Assembly: GCA_964405375.1 (NCBI GenBank)
Contig: CAYONQ010000004.1
Span: forward strand, 1-56,118
Length of the DNA: 56,118 nt
From: CAYONQ01 sp964405375
GTDB lineage: Bacteria; Planctomycetota; Phycisphaerae; Sedimentisphaerales; Anaerobacaceae
Reading direction: 5' to 3'
Both the position numbers and the translations under genes were made by a program. Shown piece after piece: positions 15,549-23,483 of this stretch. Positions within the stretch are counted from its first letter, which is position 1, and each line of letters opens with the position of its first letter. The notes under the pieces are model-generated. The model saw only the letters and a program-made list of their open reading frames with translations. It made no database searches and was not told the DNA's origin.

Positions 15549-17554
15549 TTGTTACCGTCCTTTACAAATTGTAGAAATTTGGTCGGCTCAACCGAGGCCA
15601 ATTGTCCAAATATTACTTGTTTTTTATCAACGCCTGCCTTTGCCAGCTCGCTGTTAAGGTGCTCGAACCTTTTTGCCGCCCCGTCCGAGCCGGTCAGATA
15701 TTGACAGTTCTCCCGGTGACAGCCGAGAATCAGGACCTTCTCTGCGCCGGCCTGCAATACCTGCAAGACCTGTCGCGAATCAACTTTGCCGGCACACGGC
15801 ACGCGAATCAGCCGAACGTTTGCCGGGTATTCGGTGCGGTTAATTGCCGCCGCTGTTGCTGCCGGGTAAGCCGAGTTTTCGCAGGCAAAGACAATTATCG
15901 TACCGCCTACGTGGTACTGCGTATCGTGTATCTCTGCTGTGATTTGCTCATCGGTATATCTCGGCAACTGGATTGCCGCCGCCGGGCACAGGGCTGCACA
16001 TATTCCGCACCGCCGGCAGGTTACCGCTGAGACCGAGGCGACCTTATTATCAAGGTCGATACTGATTGCACCGTGCGGGCAGACGCGCATACAGGTCAGG
16101 CACAGGACGCATTTGTCCTCATCAACCACCGGTGCATCGTCGAGGACCTCGATTTGCTTATCTTTAAGCAGTTCGTGAATCCGGTTTGCCGCTGCCAAGC
16201 CGTCGGCCTGGGCGTCCCTAAGCGAGCTGTTGCCGCGTGGCCAGCCCGCAACGAAGATGCCTTCCAGATTTGTCTTTGTCGGCAGAAGCCATACATTATC
16301 GTATTGCAACGCCCCGTCCGGACCGGCACGCAGAAACTCAATCAGGTTTAGAAGCTCGCTATTACCGTCTGCAACGGGGGTATCAGCAGCAATGACAAGT
16401 TCAAACTCCTCGGATATTTCCTTTCCTATTGTCAGCTCCTCGCAGCGCACTACCTTTTTAACTCCCTGCTCAGAGATTACCGGCGGTGTCTCATATTTTA
16501 CAATCACTACCCCCGCCTCTCTGGTGCGTCTATACAGATGCTCCAGGCCTGTCGAGGCGACCCTGATATGATGGCAATACACTTTCACCCTGACTGCGAA
16601 GCGTCTTGCCAGCAATTCTGCTGCGGACAGCACCTGGGCGGAGACGGCCCTGCCCTGCTCACCGGAGAAATCCATCACTATGGCGATGCGCTTCGGAATG
16701 TCCTGGTTACCGTGTATTAGCTTCGCCAATTCCGCCGACAGTGGAGAGGATGCTTCGTCTGTGGCAAGAACAATCGCCCCTGCGGCGACGGTCTGTTTGC
16801 CGGCCCTGGAATCAACCGTTGCGGTGAAACTGCCGAAGCTGCCCCGTATGGATTTCAAAGATGCGGCGGTCTGAATGTCGATACGTCTGTCGTTATTTAC
16901 CAGGCTAATAAGCCGGTCTATCCGACTTTGAACAAGTGCCTCGGCGTCGTCAGGCGCGTCGGCTACATAGGCGTAAAGCTGTGGCGTCTTTGCCGATTGG
17001 CCCCCCAGCGAATTTGCCTTTGTCGCCAATGTTACCCGATGGCCCAATTGCGAAAGCCCGACGGCGGTCTGCATTGCCGAAACACCTCCGCCGATGACCA
17101 GCACAGCTTGATTGACGGCGGTCTTTTTTGATTTGACGGCTGAGGCCAGACCCACCCGCCGAACAGCGGCGGAGAGAATCTCTATCGCCTTATCCGTAGC
17201 GGCATCCGGTTCAGACGTGACCCAGCCACAGTGTTCGCGAATGTTTACACACCACAAAAGCCCCTCATTTAGAGAGACAGATGCCATCGCCTTGCGGAGA
17301 TTTTCGTCGAAGACTTCGCGGTCACAGGCGCCTATTACCAACCGCTTCGGATGCTTTTTCGAAATGGATTCTATTGCCTTAAAGCATTGTTTCTGCCGGC
17401 AGAGATTCGAGCAGCAGTGGACTGCCGCCACTTCGCTCATCCCGCTTATATGCTTCTGGAGCCGGTCAAAGTCGAGCCGGCTGCGTAACGTCCCGCCGCA
17501 ATCACACAGCACAACAGCTATATCCTTATTTGCCTGTTTGGCTTCTTTAATCAC
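15545..17554 (-). CDS. QmoB-like HdrA-MvhD fusion
   Basis: The 669-residue protein combines an HdrA N-terminal domain (VLCDCGGTL, CCSNLCRQKQC), an FAD Rossmann loop VLVIGGGVSAMQTA (about 151-164), a central region without the HdrA QCVGSR…CC motif, two ferredoxin motifs (CVLCLTCMRVCP at 482-492; CRRCGICAALCP at 513-524) and a C-terminal MvhD-like domain (552-665; PCAGKVD, GCHRENCQYLTG). This is the QmoB layout known from sulfate reducers. The MvhD part lacks the first paired cysteines (ACENSAYP in place of CCNWCAYAGG). It starts with GTG, 3 bases after the stop of the QmoA-like gene, with GAGG upstream. Probably forms a complex with that protein and serves methyl-branch redox steps; the partner is not known. 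Confidence 0.85.
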   Translation of the reverse strand: MIKEAKQANKDIAVVLCDCGGTLRSRLDFDRLQKHISGMSEVAAVHCCSNLCRQKQCFKAIESISKKHPKRLVIGACDREVFDENLRKAMASVSLNEGLLWCVNIREHCGWVTSEPDAATDKAIEILSAAVRRVGLASAVKSKKTAVNQAVLVIGGGVSAMQTAVGLSQLGHRVTLATKANSLGGQSAKTPQLYAYVADAPDDAEALVQSRIDRLISLVNNDRRIDIQTAASLKSIRGSFGSFTATVDSRAGKQTVAAGAIVLATDEASSPLSAELAKLIHGNQDIPKRIAIVMDFSGEQGRAVSAQVLSAAELLARRFAVRVKVYCHHIRVASTGLEHLYRRTREAGVVIVKYETPPVISEQGVKKVVRCEELTIGKEISEEFELVIAADTPVADGNSELLNLIEFLRAGPDGALQYDNVWLLPTKTNLEGIFVAGWPRGNSSLRDAQADGLAAANRIHELLKDKQIEVLDDAPVVDEDKCVLCLTCMRVCPHGAISIDLDNKVASVSAVTCRRCGICAALCPAAAIQLPRYTDEQITAEIHDTQYHVGGTIIVFACENSAYPAATAAAINRTEYPANVRLIRVPCAGKVDSRQVLQVLQAGAEKVLILGCHRENCQYLTGSDGAAKRFEHLNSELAKAGVDKKQVIFGQLASVEPTKFLQFVKDGNK

Positions 17555-17557
17555 CTA

Positions 17558-18832
17558 TCAGACCTCACTTAACACGGCGGCACTGACCGCTTCGGCCTGG
17601 GCGATGGCGGCCTCTATGTCCTTTGGCCCTTCACAGGCGCCGGCCACAAAAACACCCTTACGCTGCAAGTCGGGCAGGGGACAGGCATTCTTAAATCCGA
17701 AGAATCCCTGCTCATCGACCGGTACCAGCAGTTTCTCTGCCAGATCTGCTGCATCCGGTGCGGGCCGAATTCCGACCGATAGAATCAGCAGGTCGAATTC
17801 CTGCTCGCAAACTTGGCTGGCCGCTTCCTCGGGGAGGGACTGCGGGACGAACTTGACACGGACTGTGTCATTCGGGCCCGGTTTAACCTCGTATGGCCGA
17901 GAACGGATGAAAGCCATACTATCCTTACATTTGTTGTAGAACCGGTCGAATCCTTTGCCGAAGTTCTGAATGTCCATATAAAAGATTGTAATGTCTGCAT
18001 CTTCACTTTGATGCTTCAGCAATTGTGCAATTCTCAGGGCATAAGCACAGCACACGGCCGAGCAGTAATCCGTATCCTCAGGCCGGCGATGGACCTCTTC
18101 GCTTCTTGAGCCGACGCACTGAATAAAAGCGATGCGTTTTGGGGGTTTGCCGTCCGAAGGCCGGGTAATTTTTGCGTCGGCGGCGAGCCGGCGTTCGGCC
18201 TCGATGCCCGTGATGATATTTGCCGAGGTTCCGTATCCATACGAGGCGTTTACCGCAGGGTCATAAGGTTCGTAGCCGGTCGCTATGACCACACTGTCAA
18301 TGTCTATCTTGCTCTCAGTGGTCTTGTCCTGCATATCGATTGCATCAACGGGGCAGGCCTGCTCGCAGGCCGAGCAGTCTTTACCGCCGGCCCGCAGGCA
18401 CAGTGAGTAATCAACCACCGGCACAGCGGGCGAGATTGCGAGCTTCGGGATAGTGACACACTTTTGCGGACAGGTATCTACACAGGCCCGGCAGCCGATG
18501 CACTTATTGCGGTCTATAAATGTCGGCTGATGCCTTAATTCGGCGGTATAACGTGAGCCGTTTGTGCCGGCTTGAAGATTTATCAGCTCTGTGCGTGTAT
18601 GGATTTGGATATCGGGTGAGACAGCGACGGCCCGCAAAAGCTCGTTTGCCACGCAGACATTGCACCGCAGGCAAACGTCTGTTGCTTTACAGCCCATCTC
18701 GGTGACATGGCCGCCGATTACGGCCTGTCTTTCGATAAGATGCACCCGGCAGCCGGCCCTGTTTAGCCGGTCGGCAACGGTCGCCCCTGCGATACCAGCC
18801 CCTATAACGCAAACGGATTTCTTATCTTGCAT
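17558..18832 (-). CDS. QmoA-like HdrA flavoprotein
   Basis: The 424-residue protein has an FAD loop VIGAGIAGATVADRL at the N-terminus, the segment GGHVTEMGCKATDVCLRCNVCVANE where canonical HdrA has the FPTNDCSMC motif, a ferredoxin CIGCRACVDTCPQKC, a second cluster motif (CLRAGGKDCSACEQACP), QCVGSR…DTDYCSAVCCAYA and the C-terminal FAD motif GVFVAGACEGPKDIEAAI. Length and order fit QmoA/HdrA-like proteins of bacterial Hdr and Qmo complexes. It lies between fhs and the QmoB-like gene and is likely the flavin partner of that protein. Confidence 0.87.
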   Translation of the reverse strand: MQDKKSVCVIGAGIAGATVADRLNRAGCRVHLIERQAVIGGHVTEMGCKATDVCLRCNVCVANELLRAVAVSPDIQIHTRTELINLQAGTNGSRYTAELRHQPTFIDRNKCIGCRACVDTCPQKCVTIPKLAISPAVPVVDYSLCLRAGGKDCSACEQACPVDAIDMQDKTTESKIDIDSVVIATGYEPYDPAVNASYGYGTSANIITGIEAERRLAADAKITRPSDGKPPKRIAFIQCVGSRSEEVHRRPEDTDYCSAVCCAYALRIAQLLKHQSEDADITIFYMDIQNFGKGFDRFYNKCKDSMAFIRSRPYEVKPGPNDTVRVKFVPQSLPEEAASQVCEQEFDLLILSVGIRPAPDAADLAEKLLVPVDEQGFFGFKNACPLPDLQRKGVFVAGACEGPKDIEAAIAQAEAVSAAVLSEV

Positions 18833-18859
18833 CCGGTATCTCAGTAAGAGTTTCCAATT

Positions 18860-20626
18860 TCAGAATAGCCCCTGCACCTTTCCGGTGTTTACGTCCACAT
18901 CGATACGGCGAAAGGCAGGGTTCGAAGCGGTGCCGGGCATTAGTTTGATTGCGCCGGCGACCGGCACGATAAAGCCGGCACCCTTATAGACCATAATATC
19001 GTTGATTGGAAGCTCCCAGCCGGCGGGGCGGCCCTTGATGTCAGGGTCGTGCGACAAACTAAGGTGGGTCTTGACCATACAGGTTCCCAGTTCGCCGGCC
19101 TGCGGGTCGGCCTCGAAGGCCTTCGCTTTTTCCAGGGCCTCATCGGTGTAGGTTACACCGCTGGCACCGTAAACCTCTTTTGCAATTAGCTCGATTCGTT
19201 TCCTCAAAGGCGTATTCAGCTCGTAGAGAAACTTGAAATCGTTTTTCTCATCGCAGGCGGCCATCACCGCTTCGGCCAGTTCGATGGCGCCTTCGCCGCC
19301 TTTCAGCCAGTGCTCCGAGACCGCAGCCAGAGCGCCGTTTTGCTCAGCTACTTTTCGCACGAGTTCGATCTCTGCTTTAGTATCGGCATGGAAGCTGTTG
19401 ATGCAGACTACCGGCCGAACGCCGCTTTTCTTGACAGTCTCGATATGGGCGATGAGGTTTTCACAACCCTTCTCGAGCAGTCCGAGGTTCTCTTTGGCGT
19501 ATTCCTCGGCGAGCGGCACTCCCGGCTTTACGGTAGGGCCGCCACCGTGCATTTTCAGTGCGCGAATGGTCGCAACAATGACGATAGCATTTGGAACCAG
19601 GCCGGACATACGACACTTTAAGTTCCAGAATTTTTCGAATCCGATATCGGCGCCGAAGCCGCTTTCAGTTACGTGGTAATCGCCGAGTTTTGTGCCGACC
19701 TCATCGGCGATAATGGAGCTTTGACCGACAGCGATGTTGGCAAAAGGCCCTGCGTGGACGAACACCGGCTGGCCCTCGACGGTCTGCAGCAGGTTCGGGT
19801 TAAGTGCCTCGACCATCCAGGCGGTCATTGCACCGTCAACCTCCAAATCAGCGGTGGTAACCTCGTTTCCTTTTTTGTCGTATGCGACGACTATTTTGGC
19901 CATACGTTGGCGGAGGTCTTTCAAATCCTTTGCGACTGCGAGAATAGCCATTATCTCGCTTGAGACGGTGATTTGAAACCCCGACTCCATTTCGTAGCCG
20001 TCCATTTTCCCGCCTTTTCCGATGGTGATGTTCCGCAGTGCCTGTGCACAAAAGTCTATGGCCCACTTCATCTGCACTTTTTCGGGGTCGATGTCGAGCC
20101 GTTTTGTGATATTGCTTTTTGCAAGTCGGGCATCGTCGTAGTTTCTTTCGTGCTGCATACGTGAGGTAAGGGCCACCATAGCAAGGTTGTGGGCGTTCGT
20201 TATAGAGTCTATATCACCTGTAAGCCGGATTGAAAACGGGGTTAGGGGGATGCACTGTGCAAGTCCGCCACCGGCGGCGGAGCCCTTGATGTTAAATGTA
20301 GGGCCACCACTTGGCTGACGAATTGCACCGACCACACGTTCTCCTTTCTTGCCCAGCCCCTCGATAAGGCCGATAGCTGTGGTTGTCTTACCCTCACCAA
20401 GCGGGGTGGGGGTGATGGCGGTAACGTCGATATACTTTGCGCTGGGGGTATCTTTCAGCCGGTCGAGCACTTTCATATAATCGACCTTGCCGAGCTGGCG
20501 CCCGACGGGCAGCAGCTCATCGGCTTTCAGCCCCATCTCGTCAGCCAATCGACTGACAGGTTTCATTTCCTGCTCGGCAGCTTCCGCAACCTGCCAATCC
20601 TTCATTCTTGTCGGGTCAAGTTTCAT
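18860..20626 (-). CDS. fhs: Fhs, formate-tetrahydrofolate ligase
   Basis: ATP-dependent activation of formate to 10-formyl-THF, the second step of the methyl branch. The 588-residue protein has the P-loop TPTPLGEGKTTTAIGL, the family blocks RQPSGGPTFNIKGSAAGGG, LTGDIDSITNAHNL, FAQ-like ADEVGTKLGDYHVTESGFGADIG and the C-terminal GAGFIVPVAGAIKLMPG. Length is normal (about 555-590). GGAGG precedes the ATG. A formate dehydrogenase, the source of its substrate, is not in the window. Confidence 0.97.
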   Translation of the reverse strand: MKLDPTRMKDWQVAEAAEQEMKPVSRLADEMGLKADELLPVGRQLGKVDYMKVLDRLKDTPSAKYIDVTAITPTPLGEGKTTTAIGLIEGLGKKGERVVGAIRQPSGGPTFNIKGSAAGGGLAQCIPLTPFSIRLTGDIDSITNAHNLAMVALTSRMQHERNYDDARLAKSNITKRLDIDPEKVQMKWAIDFCAQALRNITIGKGGKMDGYEMESGFQITVSSEIMAILAVAKDLKDLRQRMAKIVVAYDKKGNEVTTADLEVDGAMTAWMVEALNPNLLQTVEGQPVFVHAGPFANIAVGQSSIIADEVGTKLGDYHVTESGFGADIGFEKFWNLKCRMSGLVPNAIVIVATIRALKMHGGGPTVKPGVPLAEEYAKENLGLLEKGCENLIAHIETVKKSGVRPVVCINSFHADTKAEIELVRKVAEQNGALAAVSEHWLKGGEGAIELAEAVMAACDEKNDFKFLYELNTPLRKRIELIAKEVYGASGVTYTDEALEKAKAFEADPQAGELGTCMVKTHLSLSHDPDIKGRPAGWELPINDIMVYKGAGFIVPVAGAIKLMPGTASNPAFRRIDVDVNTGKVQGLF

Positions 20627-20709
20627 AGTCGTTTTTCCTCCCTTTCAGCTTGTCTTACCGATTCGGCCACAAATATCGAAAACCTACATATTAGCTTTTA
20701 TTGTCGAGC

Positions 20710-20723
20710 TTGTCAATTGACAA
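20710..20723 (-). repeat. 14-bp perfect palindrome after acsE
   Basis: TTGTCAATTGACAA is a perfect palindrome that begins directly after the acsE stop codon, in the 97-base gap before fhs. It could be a protein-binding site or part of an RNA hairpin; a related partial copy (ATTGTCGAGCTTG) lies beside it. Confidence 0.5.
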
Positions 20724-21551
20724 TCAGCCCTTATTTGCAGATGCGTAAACCTTTAAGAAGCTGTCCGAATATATCTGTTTGTTCATCAGCATCTCTGCAG
20801 TGGCAAGCACATTCATCAGTTTCTCATCGAGCACATCGACGATAGCCGAATCCAGTCCGTGCGAGACAGCTATAGCAAGAAATGTGCGATTTATCAGACT
20901 TCTCTCGGTCGCTCCCTGGGAGAGATTCGACAGCCCTACCGTTATATGCGGCGGTGGGTCCGCAAGGTATCTTATCTGGTCCATTGCTGCGAGAATACTT
21001 CCCGGCTGAACCTGTGCGTTGGGGACCTTGACCGGCAGAACAATAGGGTCGATAAACAGCCGTTGAGTGTCAAAGCCCTTTTCCATCGCCTTCTGCGTGA
21101 TTTCCGCCGCTATGGCCACACGGGTATCAACATCCTGAGGCACGCCGTTTTTGTCCATAGTAAGGGCGATGATACTTGCTTTTGGGCCTGCCTGTTGAGC
21201 CATCTCTATGTACTTGTCGAGTATCTCTTCATCGGTTTTCCTATTGAGCGGCGACGAGTTCAAAATAAGCCCGTTCTCAGCGTTAATAATCTTCAGCCCG
21301 GCCTCAATGACGGCGGGTTTTTGCGAATCCAGCGATAAGGGGGTGGAGCAGGTCTCCTGGATTGCCTCGATGAGCCATTGCATAGCGGCCTGCTGGTCTG
21401 CGGCGGCGGTGCCGACGTTGACGTCCAGATACGTGGCACCCGCCTCGGTTTGCCTGGCGGCCAACTGCTGGATTACCTGCTTATTTTTCTCAGCGATGGC
21501 CTGCTTGACATCGGTGAACATCCCGTTAATCCGTTCTCCGATTAGTATCAT
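20724..21551 (-). CDS. acsE: AcsE, methyl-THF:corrinoid protein methyltransferase
   Basis: AcsE moves the methyl group from 5-methyl-THF to the cobalt of the corrinoid iron-sulfur protein. The 275-residue pterin-binding barrel begins MILIGERINGMF and contains GATYLDVNVGTA, PLSLDSQKPAVIEAGL, NGLILNSSP and the C-terminal VGLSNLSQGATERSLINR, as in the Moorella-type enzyme. The ATG at 21551 is chosen because AAGGAGG lies 8 bases upstream and the protein then has its conserved start; the longer open frame overlaps acsD. Confidence 0.95.
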   Translation of the reverse strand: MILIGERINGMFTDVKQAIAEKNKQVIQQLAARQTEAGATYLDVNVGTAAADQQAAMQWLIEAIQETCSTPLSLDSQKPAVIEAGLKIINAENGLILNSSPLNRKTDEEILDKYIEMAQQAGPKASIIALTMDKNGVPQDVDTRVAIAAEITQKAMEKGFDTQRLFIDPIVLPVKVPNAQVQPGSILAAMDQIRYLADPPPHITVGLSNLSQGATERSLINRTFLAIAVSHGLDSAIVDVLDEKLMNVLATAEMLMNKQIYSDSFLKVYASANKG

Positions 21552-21574
21552 AACTGCCTCCTTCTGAACTTTAT

Positions 21575-22531
21575 CTATTGCCAGATTTGGTTTATGAAGT
21601 TCCTGATGGTAGCTACCGCTCTTGGGTGTCGCATTCGAATAATATCTACTCCTGCCTGCAGCAGGCAGATTGCGGTGGCGGCTTCCCACATCGGCCCTCG
21701 GTCTTTAACATCTCCCCAGCCGGGGGCGTCTGCGAGCTTTGCCTCTTTCGCCCGCCAGGCCTCGTAGCCGACATCGCAGATAGCGGGCATTGCCATCATT
21801 TTATCACCGCCCAGCGCCGCCAGGCGCTGGCGTTCCTGAATCGAATAAGCGTATTCTATGCCGTATCCTAATGCGCCGGTGGCCTGAAATGTTACCACTC
21901 GCCCCAGCGGGAAGCCCATATCCAAGGCGAGGATGTTGACCTGCTTGGCGATGTTAATATCCAGAGGCGCCTCGGTGATAAGGTTGTGGCCATCGGCAAG
22001 CGCAATTGCGGTCAGGGCCTTGTAGTTGTCCTCTTTAACGGTTCCTATCAGGCAGTTTTCACCTTTGGCGGCCTCGCTTACCTTCGGCATAACCTGATTG
22101 TCTTTCTCGTCGTTTCCGCAGCCCCACAGCACAAGCGGCACGCCGACCGCTTTTAGCACCTCTTCAGTAATCTTGACGGCGTGGGAGGCATCCAAATCCT
22201 TCTTGTCGGGATGAATCCCTTCGAATTTCAGGCAGATTAAATCCGCCCCGAATTCTTCCACACACTTCCTGGCCCAGTCAGAGGGGTTATCCAGCACGTC
22301 CTTATAGGGTTCAGAAAGGACATCGGTCCAATCTTCGGGTCTTGCGTCGAGGACATCGATAGCAATAATCGGTTTTTCGCCGGCATCTTCCGGACTGCCG
22401 CCATAGACAACGTTACGTGCCCCACCGACGGTTACCGTTGAGGTTCGGGTGCCGCCGGCCTCCTTCGTCGCACCAATCGTTACACGATTTACCGTGCCGG
22501 TAAAGCCTTCTGAAATTTGCGGAACGGGCAT
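21575..22531 (-). CDS. acsD: AcsD, corrinoid Fe-S protein small subunit
   Basis: Small (beta) subunit of the corrinoid iron-sulfur protein, which carries the methyl group to acetyl-CoA synthase. The 318-residue protein has family blocks PVPQISEGFTGTVNRVTIGAT at the N-terminus, FGADLICLKFEGIHPDKKD, GVPLVLWGCGNDEKD and GYGIEYAYSIQERQRLAALGGDKMM. A TIM-barrel fold is expected, with the corrinoid held between AcsC and AcsD. GGAGG lies 6-8 bases before the ATG. Confidence 0.96.
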   Translation of the reverse strand: MPVPQISEGFTGTVNRVTIGATKEAGGTRTSTVTVGGARNVVYGGSPEDAGEKPIIAIDVLDARPEDWTDVLSEPYKDVLDNPSDWARKCVEEFGADLICLKFEGIHPDKKDLDASHAVKITEEVLKAVGVPLVLWGCGNDEKDNQVMPKVSEAAKGENCLIGTVKEDNYKALTAIALADGHNLITEAPLDINIAKQVNILALDMGFPLGRVVTFQATGALGYGIEYAYSIQERQRLAALGGDKMMAMPAICDVGYEAWRAKEAKLADAPGWGDVKDRGPMWEAATAICLLQAGVDIIRMRHPRAVATIRNFINQIWQ

Positions 22532-22556
22532 TTACAATCCTCCAGAAATAATTTTA

Positions 22557-22576
22557 CCCGCCACACGTATGGCGGG
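22557..22576 (-). repeat. palindromic hairpin right after the cooC1 stop
   Basis: On the minus strand the stop codon of cooC1 is followed at once by CCCGCCATACGTGTGGCGGG, a 7-bp stem with a 6-base loop. The same element, in the same orientation relative to the gene, follows the epimerase stop at 48.7 kb. It could slow 3' decay of the upstream message or act as a weak terminator between cooC1 and acsD; no T-run follows. Confidence 0.65.
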
Positions 22577-23371
22577 TTAAGTTTTTAGCTCTGAGTTTTT
22601 AGTCAGCTCAAGATTGTTTAGATTCAGTTTATCTTCGAGTATTTTCCGTAGCGCTGAAAAAGCAGGGCTATTTGCCTCAAGGTCGAAAATCGGTTTGCCC
22701 TGCATTGAGGCATCCAGTACCGGCTTGTCATAAGGTATGTATCCAAAGCACGGGATTTCGAATTTCGAATTTCGAATTTCGAATTTTTCGGTGTCGCTTC
22801 CGACGACATCGACCCTGGTATTGTTCCATATAATGCCGATTTCTTTTACCGATATTGGTAACTGTTTTGCAAGCTGGTAAATCCTCTGTACCGTAACTGA
22901 GCCCAGAGCCGTTTGCTCGGCCACAATACACAATAAATCAATGTTGTTCGTAGTTCTGCGGGAAAGATGCTCCATTCCCGCCTCATTATCTACGACGACG
23001 TACCTGTAGGTTGAGCTTAGTTTGTCCATGAAGATTCTGAGTGTATTGTTCGCCGCACAGTAGCAGCCTGGTCCCTCCGGGTGGCCCATAGTAAGTAAGT
23101 CAAATCCGTCGGTTTCGGTAATTGCCTGCTGAATGCCGTATTCGAAAGAGCGCAGCCGATCCATACCAGCACTGCTTGGCTTCCCTTCGCGAATCTCCGC
23201 AATGGTACCGGCCGGCTCAACACCCATTATAAGCCCCAGCGAAGAATTAGGGTCGGCATCAACGGCAAGTATGGTGCCCTTCGTTTGATTACGAAGAATT
23301 CTAACAATCATAGCGGCCAGGGTCGTTTTCCCTGACCCGCCTTTTCCGCTTATAGCAATGGTTGTTGCCAT
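22577..23371 (-). CDS. cooC: CooC/AcsF-type nickel-insertion ATPase (copy 1)
   Basis: MinD-like ATPase that helps mature the nickel centres of CO dehydrogenase or acetyl-CoA synthase. It has the deviant Walker A ISGKGGSGKTTLAA at the N-terminus, DADPNSSLG, the metal-binding Cys pair in GPGCYCAANN at about residues 102-105, and VVVDNEAGMEHLSRRT. Its place between acsV and acsD suggests the ACS-side chaperone (AcsF-like). Two oddities: an in-frame TTCGAA-type repeat puts KFEIRNSKFEI at about 196-206, just before the conserved FGYIPYDKPV segment, and the C-terminus ends in an unusual tail (NLELTKNSELKT). Confidence 0.93.
   Translation of the reverse strand: MATTIAISGKGGSGKTTLAAMIVRILRNQTKGTILAVDADPNSSLGLIMGVEPAGTIAEIREGKPSSAGMDRLRSFEYGIQQAITETDGFDLLTMGHPEGPGCYCAANNTLRIFMDKLSSTYRYVVVDNEAGMEHLSRRTTNNIDLLCIVAEQTALGSVTVQRIYQLAKQLPISVKEIGIIWNNTRVDVVGSDTEKFEIRNSKFEIPCFGYIPYDKPVLDASMQGKPIFDLEANSPAFSALRKILEDKLNLNNLELTKNSELKT
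22754..22789 (-). repeat. TTCGAA tandem repeat inside cooC1
   Basis: Plus strand: four copies of ATTTCGA with flanking T-runs (22755-22788). Read on the coding strand it encodes KFEIRNSKFEI in frame, in a position where relatives have a short loop between the strand VDVVGSD and the conserved IPYDKPV block. Confidence 0.8.
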
Positions 23372-23388
23372 AGTTCGTGTCTCATTAC

Positions 23389-23483
23389 AAGTGAGCTAAA
23401 GTGCCTAAAGTGAGCTAAAGTAAAAAAAACAATCCGTAACTTTGGGCACTTTTTACACTTCACACTTTACACTTTACACTTTA
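23389..23483 (-). repeat. inverted TAAAGTG/CACTTTA array between acsV and cooC1
   Basis: On the plus strand GTGAGCTAAAGTGCCTAAAGTGAGCTAAAG (23391-23420) faces TTTACACTTCACACTTTACACTTTACACTTTA (23452-23483), separated by about 30 bases. The right arm contains the acsV stop codon (TAA on the minus strand, 23469-23467), so the last residues of AcsV (KCKV) are written by the repeat. A similar element is at 34.76-34.98 kb. Confidence 0.75.

Noticed and set aside
12492..18832. A hidden hdrB gene
   Set aside because: No CCG-domain motif (paired Cys-Cys-Gly with CxxC) was found in any frame of the region; HdrB is treated as absent from the window.
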